Position numbers and translations under genes: made by a program
Assembly (NCBI GenBank): GCA_036874045.1
Contig: CM072336.1
Coordinates: 13,573,001-13,637,000, forward strand
DNA from: Cymodocea nodosa
Lineage: Eukaryota > Streptophyta > Magnoliopsida > Alismatales > Cymodoceaceae
DNA: 64,000 bases
Direction: 5' to 3'
The notes under the pieces: generated by a model
What the model was told of the DNA's origin: nothing
What the model saw: only the letters and a program-made list of their open reading frames with translations
Databases searched by the model: none
Shown here: positions 58,199 to 64,000 of the stretch, piece by piece
Layout of the letters: every line of letters starts with the position of its first letter
Position numbering within the stretch: position 1 is the first letter of the stretch

Positions 58199-59990
58199 TT
58201 AAATTTTGCTAGTCCCTTAGCAAACTAAGATCTAACTAGTTGGTCTTTCTAAAGCTAGAATTAATTCATCCTTTTATTCTTCTTCAGAATAATAATTTAG
58301 ATTACTATATAGATATTCTGTATTTTTCAGTAATCTGTTTTAACTTTGTTTTCTCCTCTTCAACCTGCAAATATATTTAAAACATATGTAAATTATATAC
58401 AAAATATATTAGCATCACATAGGTGTTAATTATATTATCATTTTTTCTTCTTTTCAACATCTGTCATCCCAAATTTTTCAATAAGATTTCCAGAATAAAT
58501 TTCAACAACATACGAATCAAAACATAATCCAATTCAATATGATTAAGACAAGTAGAATAAAGAATTGTGTCTCTGATAAACAACTTCAAAAGTCTATTCT
58601 AGATTCATACTTCAATAATCTTAGATAATAGAAAATATACTCGATTCAAAAGATATCTGTATTTCACAAAACACTTGTATCTTTTCAGAATAGTATATGC
58701 ATATTTGTACTTTAAAAGTTAATTTGACAAGCTTGAATCATACAAGAGCTTTCTAGTGTACCCATGTATCGAGCTTTCAGTGAACAATCCTAGATCTGAT
58801 CAGGATCTTAGGTTGCCAGATTTAAAGAGTCTTTTTTCAGGTCAACAATCCTTACATACCTATCTACTCAAGTACAAAAGGCTTGTGATCAAACAAGTCA
58901 ATAAACTCTCAAAGTTTTTCTCTCTTTTTTTTTTTTTCAAAACAAACACAATATATATACGTATTTCATTAATATAGATGCAATAAAACACAAATCTCAT
59001 ATAGTCCTGCTTCTATTATTTACTAAAAATATGAATCCATATCAATAAGCTCATATTTTTTCTGTAGTTTAATAAGATCTACACATAAATCATTCTACAA
59101 GTTTAATCAATCAAATTAAATGTATCTTTGATCATATGTATTTCATTTAATCCAAAAATCAACATTTCAACTCTTTCAGGATTTCAGATAATTTACTAAG
59201 TTTCAGTTAAGCATTCTGATTTCTTTTTAAAATCGTGAAATTGTTAAACTCATAAAATTCAGCAAAAACATAATATACTATATCTAGATTTGTATGAATA
59301 TTAAAATTTTGTAGCATCTTATATAGGATTATAAATATAACATTCAAGTAGTTACAATTCTTAAAAATTTTACAATCTCAATTATCAGATAGTTATAGCA
59401 AATTCATAAAAATTTTCAATTTCTACAAAACTTTACAATACCATATTAATTAAATTACCTCCCCCCATACCTACATTTTGCATTGTCCTCAATGTAAAAG
59501 ATTTTACAATATATACAGTAATTGTAGCAGGCATGAATATTGTTTCGTTGACTTAGAACCTAACTCAATGAACTTAATTCCTTGAGTTAATGAATAACTC
59601 CATGAACTGAGTTTAAATCTAAATTCAGGATAAGTAATCAATTATATACCTTATTCTTTTGTATCTCCTTCAGTATATTCTGATTTTTTATTCTGAAAAA
59701 CTTTTCATTCATAAATAAAAGCAGAATATATAACAAAATAACATTTAACAACAAAACAAATATTATTAAATCAATGTCTTGTGTGGAACCTAGGCTCCTA
59801 TGCCTTTGGTGGCTCACAAGCAAGCCAGTTGTTTTCCCAAAACAGATACCAACAAATTGGATTGATATTTTGTTTTTTCTTTTCTTTTCTTTTATAAAAT
59901 AAAACTAAAACTAAAATTTTTCTTTCTTCTTCTTTTTTTTCTAAAAATAATTGTAGAATACACACAACATTAAAAGCACAAAATCACAAC
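58199..59990 (-). other. 3' untranslated region of element C
   Basis: Non-coding; same blocks as in B: second purine tract GTATGGGGGGAGG (59458-59470), module remnant at 59540-59600 (ACCTAACTCAATGAAC and CTTGAGTTAATGAATAACTCC), and the GTGAGCCACCAAAGGC block near 59805. Confidence 0.7.
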
Positions 59991-60420
59991 TTAAGAACAT
60001 GATTGAAAAGTAGTAACAAATGGAATAAACGTGTCAATCCAAGCAAACTTTTTAGGTATAATCCTTCTTGCTATTAATTCTATTTTAGTGCAATTTGTTT
60101 TCCTTTTTAATTTGTAAACTTGTAGTATGTTATCAATACTAAATATAAGTGTATTTCCATTAATGAAATGAAATGCAGAAAGGGATTCTTTTCTGTTCCA
60201 AGATAATGTAGCTGTTTCCATTTCTACATCTATTTCAATATATTTTTCTTCCCACTTCCATTCATTTAGGTCTTTCATAATCCATATTTGAAATTTCATC
60301 AATTCATCCCACCATCTTATCAGACATAAAGTAGGATCATCATATTCATTATACCACATTCCTAATTGAATTTTATCATATTCTGTAGACAGTGGTTTAG
60401 CTATATCACTAGGTATAGCT
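59991..60420 (-). pseudogene. C-terminal fragment of the F-box protein in element C
   Basis: Encodes IPSDIAKPLSTEYDKIQLGM to the C-terminus FVTTFQSCS, about 143 residues, open and colinear with B residues 237-378. The F-box itself is missing. Joined upstream to RT sequence. Confidence 0.88.
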
Positions 60421-61560
60421 ATCAAAAATCAGATAAATTAAGTCATTATCTAATCATTTCACTATTTCCTTCCTAACTACTTCTTTAAGGTTTGGATTTA
60501 ATCTCCTCTCAGGAATTCTAACTAGTTTAGCATTCTCTTCTAAATATATGTGGTGACAGCATAAAGTTGCACTTAACCCTTTTATATCCGTCATAGTCCA
60601 TCCTATTACTTTTTTATAAGTTTTTACTACATCTTTTAATTTAGCAATTTGATCATCTTTTAAATCTAAAGCAATAATGATTGGACATGTTCGTTTTTCT
60701 TCCAGAAATATATAGGTTAATTTAGGAGGTAAAGGTTTTAATTCTAAATGTTGCCCATTAGAAGCTAGAGCTCCTAATTGAACATCATCATTTTCTATAT
60801 TAATCTCTTCCTAATCTCCTTTTACATTTATGCTTTCACTTTCTTCTAAAATCTCAGAATTGAGTTGCCTATTTAATTCTTCTTGAATCACATCATCTAG
60901 CATATCTCCTTCATCCTCTAAAAAGTCTATAGTATGTAAGGACATTTCTAACTCCTTAAACTTTTCTGGTTTGAAAATGTTTAATTGAGTATCCTCATTA
61001 CCATATGCTAACTTCATTACTCCAGTTTTACAATTTATAACAACCCCTGATGTTGCTAAGAATGGTCTTCCCAAAATTAAAGATGTATCATGATTTTTAT
61101 GCTTAATTTGTTGGGAATCCAAAATTACAATATCAATAGGATATATGAAATTTTTTATTTTAATTAAGACATCCTCTATTTTTCCTCTATGGTATCTTAT
61201 ACTTCTATCAGCTAATTGAATAACAGTCCTAGTAGGAGTTAAGCCTTCTAATCCTAAGGATGCAAATATATCATTTGGCATAACATTTATACTTGCACCT
61301 AGGTCTATTAAGGTTCTTTCTAGAATGATATTTCCTATGGTGCATGATATAATAGGAATTCCAAGAGCAGATAACTTTTTAGGAATTTATGGCAGAAATA
61401 GGGAACTACTTTGCTCAGCTAAAAAGACTTTCCTTAAAACTTTTCGCTCTCTTTTCTTAGTACACCAATCCTTAAGAAATTTAGCACAAGGTGGCATTTT
61501 CTACAATAAATCTAACAACGGAATGTTAACTTATACTTTTTCAAAAATTTCTCTAATTTT
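60421..61560 (-). pseudogene. Protease and first part of RT in element C
   Basis: Protease: NVMPNDIFASLGLEGLTPTR and LILGRPFLATSGVVINC (61281-60811), then the RT entry (ERRLNPNLKEVV-like, near 60500) up to DLIYLIFDS, where the frame passes into F-box sequence. Stops near 61390, 60810 and 60470. Confidence 0.82.
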
Positions 61561-62521
61561 TTCTTATTTTTCAGGAAATGTTTGTTGTAATCTTTCAGGA
61601 TAGGGTACTAATGATTGTGATTTAAAAGATTCTTTTTCTTTCATTTGATTTGTTTGATCATTTTTAGTCTCATTTTCATATTCAGATTTTTCTTCATTGA
61701 TTTCTATATTTTCAAATATTACATTTTCATTATCATTTTGATTTTTGTTCTTATCCACCTTCATATTATTTTCGTTTTAAATTATTGATGGTATATCAGT
61801 TCCAGATCTTAATGTTATACATACATCTTCTAGATTTTCGTTACTTTCTTGATGTTCTTGTATATCATTTTCGTGATTACGATCTTCAACTGTTTTTAGT
61901 TTTAAATTGCATTCTTTAAATTCTATTACATTGGTATTTTCTTGTCTATATGTCTTGCAAATTATGTAGATCTGTAATATTAAACTTTTCATTTATACTT
62001 TCTTGTTGCATAACTTGTAATTTCATTGTAAATTCATCTAATGCTTTTAGTTTTCTTTCCAAATCATCTAATCTCATTACATTCAATTTTTGAACAATTT
62101 TCATTATGGTTTTTTCAGTTTCGTAAATGACATCAATTTTAGGTTTTGAATATTCTTCTCTATAGTTTAATTGGTTGACTTCTTGTTGCTGCCACATATA
62201 TTATTCCAGTTTATCCATGTTTTGCTCTAAACTACGCTCCAATTTGTCATACCTATCCAAAACTTCCTTGTCTCTCAACATATTACACATTCTATACTGA
62301 CCATTAGTTGGGTAAACCATAGGATTCTCATACTCAACTCTATTATATTGAAGATAATTCATTTGTTGTTCATGTGATCTAACCATCTGCAATCGTCTCA
62401 GTTTCAAACAATTAGAAATGTTGTGACCTTCCAAATTGCAGAATTCACATATACTAACTACAGGTTTTAGAAATCTTTGAGCATAAGCATATGCCATATT
62501 CTCAATTATAGAAGAAAACAC
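61561..62521 (-). pseudogene. Zinc-knuckle and linker ORF of element C
   Basis: Begins MFSSIIENMAYAYAQRF 58 bases after the primer site. The CCHC knuckle CEFCNLEGHNISNC is intact, the only intact one of the three. Coiled coil (VMRLDDLERKLKALDEF), CITLRSGTDIPS (near 61800) and the acidic linker follow. Stops near 62198, 61944 and 61775. Confidence 0.82.
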
Positions 62522-62579
62522 ACAACACTCCTCCTGCTATTAAAACAAAACAACACTCACAGTTGCTTAGCTTCTCAAT

Positions 62580-62597
62580 CCCCGGCAACGGTGCTAG
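62580..62597 (-). promoter_or_regulatory. Primer binding site of element C
   Basis: CTAGCACCGTTGCCGGGG on the minus strand, closest of the copies to the Athila tRNA-Asp primer site. Confidence 0.85.
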
Positions 62598-62603
62598 AAA
62601 ACT

Positions 62604-63015
62604 TGTCTTAATGTGAAAGGTTAGATCAGACAACTGGTTTAATTTGTCTTTAGGCTTAAATCAATAATTACTTTTTAGAAGTAATCTAACAAACTTTCAC
62701 ACAAATTAGATATTAATTCCAATTTAACTACAAGTACACAGTGTATATTATATTTGTGTGCAAGTACATGTTGATCCCACAGAGATTGAGTAAGAATTAT
62801 GTACTATTTCGATTTTTATATTGGAGTTTATGTGTTTAGTTAAGCACTCCGTTGACTTACAGTTAACACAACAGACTTAACTCATGGTGTTATGGCTAAC
62901 TCAATGGACTAATCTCGTGGACTTATATTAACTCCATGAGCCTATCTTTCTAATTAAATACTACTATTCACAAAGGAATTTGACCAACCATTGTGCAGTT
63001 CCACAGATTGTAAAT
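62604..63015 (-). repeat. 5' LTR of element C, 3' part
   Basis: Ends CACATTAAGACA before the primer site, with no PBS-like extra copy. Includes TATAAAAATCG (near 62815) and a GTTGACTTACAG/GTGGACTTA module (62850-62940). Broken by LTR F at 63015/63016 in the block CCACAGATTGTAAAT. Confidence 0.82.
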
Positions 63016-64000
63016 TGAAAGGACCTCTAGATTTTGATAATGCAAAAATCAATGTGAGGTTTTGAATTGTATTTCTTAAGTTTAGTTAGTGCAGTAAAAG
63101 ATCAGAAGGCAGACAATCCTAAGTAGCAAATAGATTGTAGTAAATCTCAGAATGTGCTACTGCAGAAAATCGGACAGTTAAGAGTTGTATTTCTCAGGAT
63201 AAGAAGAATTGAATGATCGGATCGTTAAGGAGTTAACTATCCGGAAGCTTAAAGGACTTTTCAGAGAGTTACAGGTATAACTATCCGAAAGTTAAGTCAT
63301 TCAAATTAATCACGTGCAGAAATATAGAACGGAAGCTTAAAGGACTTGTCAGAGAGTTAAATAACTGTCCGAGTTTTCTTTTAGAGAGTTAGATAACTAT
63401 TCGAGTTTTTCAGTGAGTTACAAGTATAACTTTTCGAAACTTAAGTCATCCTATTATGCACGTGCAGAATGGAGAAGTCGGTAGTCAAAAGCTTAAAAGG
63501 AAAAATCGGAGAGTTAGATAACTATCTGAAATCTCGAAGAGAGTTTTGGTGAGTTACAGTTTAACTATCCGAAACTTAAGTCACTGAATTCCCCACGTGC
63601 AAAATTCCAAACAGAAGTTCATTTAAGATTTAGGAGAGTTAGAAAGATAACTATCTAAACATTCAAGAGAGTTTCGGTGAGTTATAGTTTAACTATCCGA
63701 AACTTAAGTCATTGAATTTCCCACATGTAGAATTCCAGAGAGAAGCTCAAATAAGTTTTCAGAGAGTTAGAAAGATAACTATCTGAAATTCTGAAGCGTT
63801 TCAGTGAGTTACAGGGATAACCATCCGAAACTTAAGTCAAGCTTTTATGCACGAGCTGAATTAAAGCAATCGAAAAGTTAACAGAGGGTTACTATAGCCA
63901 ACTATCCGATAGTTAAATAACTGTTCGGTAAGTTACAATTATAAGTATCTGATTGAATGACAGCTTGTAGTATATATTCTGGAATCCTACATGGCAGAAA
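63016..64000 (-). mobile_element. LTR F (copia-like), 3' part, runs off the window
   Basis: Plus strand begins TGAAAGGACCTCTAGATTTTGATAATGC, the reverse complement of the end of E-type LTRs. The bases TAAAT (63011-63015) are the expected target copy. From 63277 it is a tandem array of about 130-bp units. Confidence 0.7.
63277..63945. repeat. Five tandem units of 127-150 bp in LTR F
   Basis: Units start at 63277, 63426, 63560, 63688 and 63815. Each has AACTATCCGAAACTTAAGTC, then in most a CACGTGCAGAA-type site, an AAGCTTAAA stretch, and GAGAGTTAGA...ATAACTATC. A GTGAGTTACAG box closes each unit. Confidence 0.82.

Larger units (their letters stand above)
37392..64000 (-). mobile_element. Element C: Athila-like deletion derivative, hosting B and LTR F
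   Basis: Minus strand: 5' LTR from beyond the window to 62604 (broken by F at 63016), primer site 62580-62596, zinc-knuckle ORF, protease, start of RT, then directly the C-terminal third of the F-box ORF, 3' untranslated region, polypurine tract 58187-58198, and 3' LTR 58186-57479 continuing at 38652-37392 after the inserted B. Integrase, ORF3, gag and the F-box N-terminus are missing between 60421 and 60420. The left end TGCCTTGATG matches TGTCTTAATG at 62604. Confidence 0.82.

Noticed and set aside
63277-63945. Regular spacing taken as a CRISPR array
   Set aside because: Units are long, degenerate and without unique spacers; this is a tandem LTR repeat in plant DNA.

Overview
The window is plant nuclear DNA, AT-rich, and made almost entirely of nested LTR retrotransposons. 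I see no convincing host gene, tRNA, rRNA or CRISPR array. A seed plant, probably a flowering plant, is indicated by Ty3/gypsy Athila-type elements (tRNA-Asp-like primer site, ITLRSG-type linker, DLG protease), by Ty1/copia elements with an initiator-Met-tRNA primer site, and by a plant-type F-box protein. The species cannot be named from the sequence. Heavy nesting suggests pericentromeric heterochromatin.

Layout, outer to inner. Bases 1-7127 hold old minus-strand debris: a degenerate ORF, a gypsy LTR remnant and two copia pol fragments (2820-6073 and 6392-7127). The second copia fragment is broken by copia-like LTR 'G' (7128-8204). G is broken by Athila-like element A (+, 8205 to 37391, remainder beyond the window). 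A carries solo LTR 'D' (10168-12012) and a complete insertion, element N (-, 20173-30106, 5-bp target duplication). N itself contains a copia fragment. A's 3' LTR is broken by element C (-, 37392 to beyond the window). C's 3' LTR is broken by element B (-, 38653-57478, 5-bp imperfect target duplication). B carries solo LTR 'E' (47815-49583). C's 5' LTR is broken by LTR 'F' (63016 onward).

A and B are copies of one element family, about 17 kb without insertions, with an unusual order: LTR, tRNA-Asp-type primer site, zinc-knuckle (nucleocapsid) ORF, protease, RT, RNase H, integrase, a long coiled-coil ORF ('ORF3'), then a separate capsid-type gag ORF without a zinc knuckle, an F-box protein ORF of 378 codons, a polypurine tract and the LTR. 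Gag is thus split on either side of pol, and a cellular-type F-box gene is part of the cargo. N keeps gag and F-box; C is an internal-deletion derivative joining RT to the F-box ORF. In B the F-box frame is uninterrupted although gag and pol are broken.

The junctions downstream of pol carry short inverted-repeat modules built on GTTGAGTTA/TAACTCAACG. The LTRs carry repeated TATCCGA-type and CACGTG boxes, and a nearly identical cassette of about 55 bp occurs in both a copia and a gypsy LTR. Working model (inference): a domesticated-cargo Athila-like family whose F-box protein may act on plant silencing or VLP turnover, with LTRs rich in stress-type cis elements.
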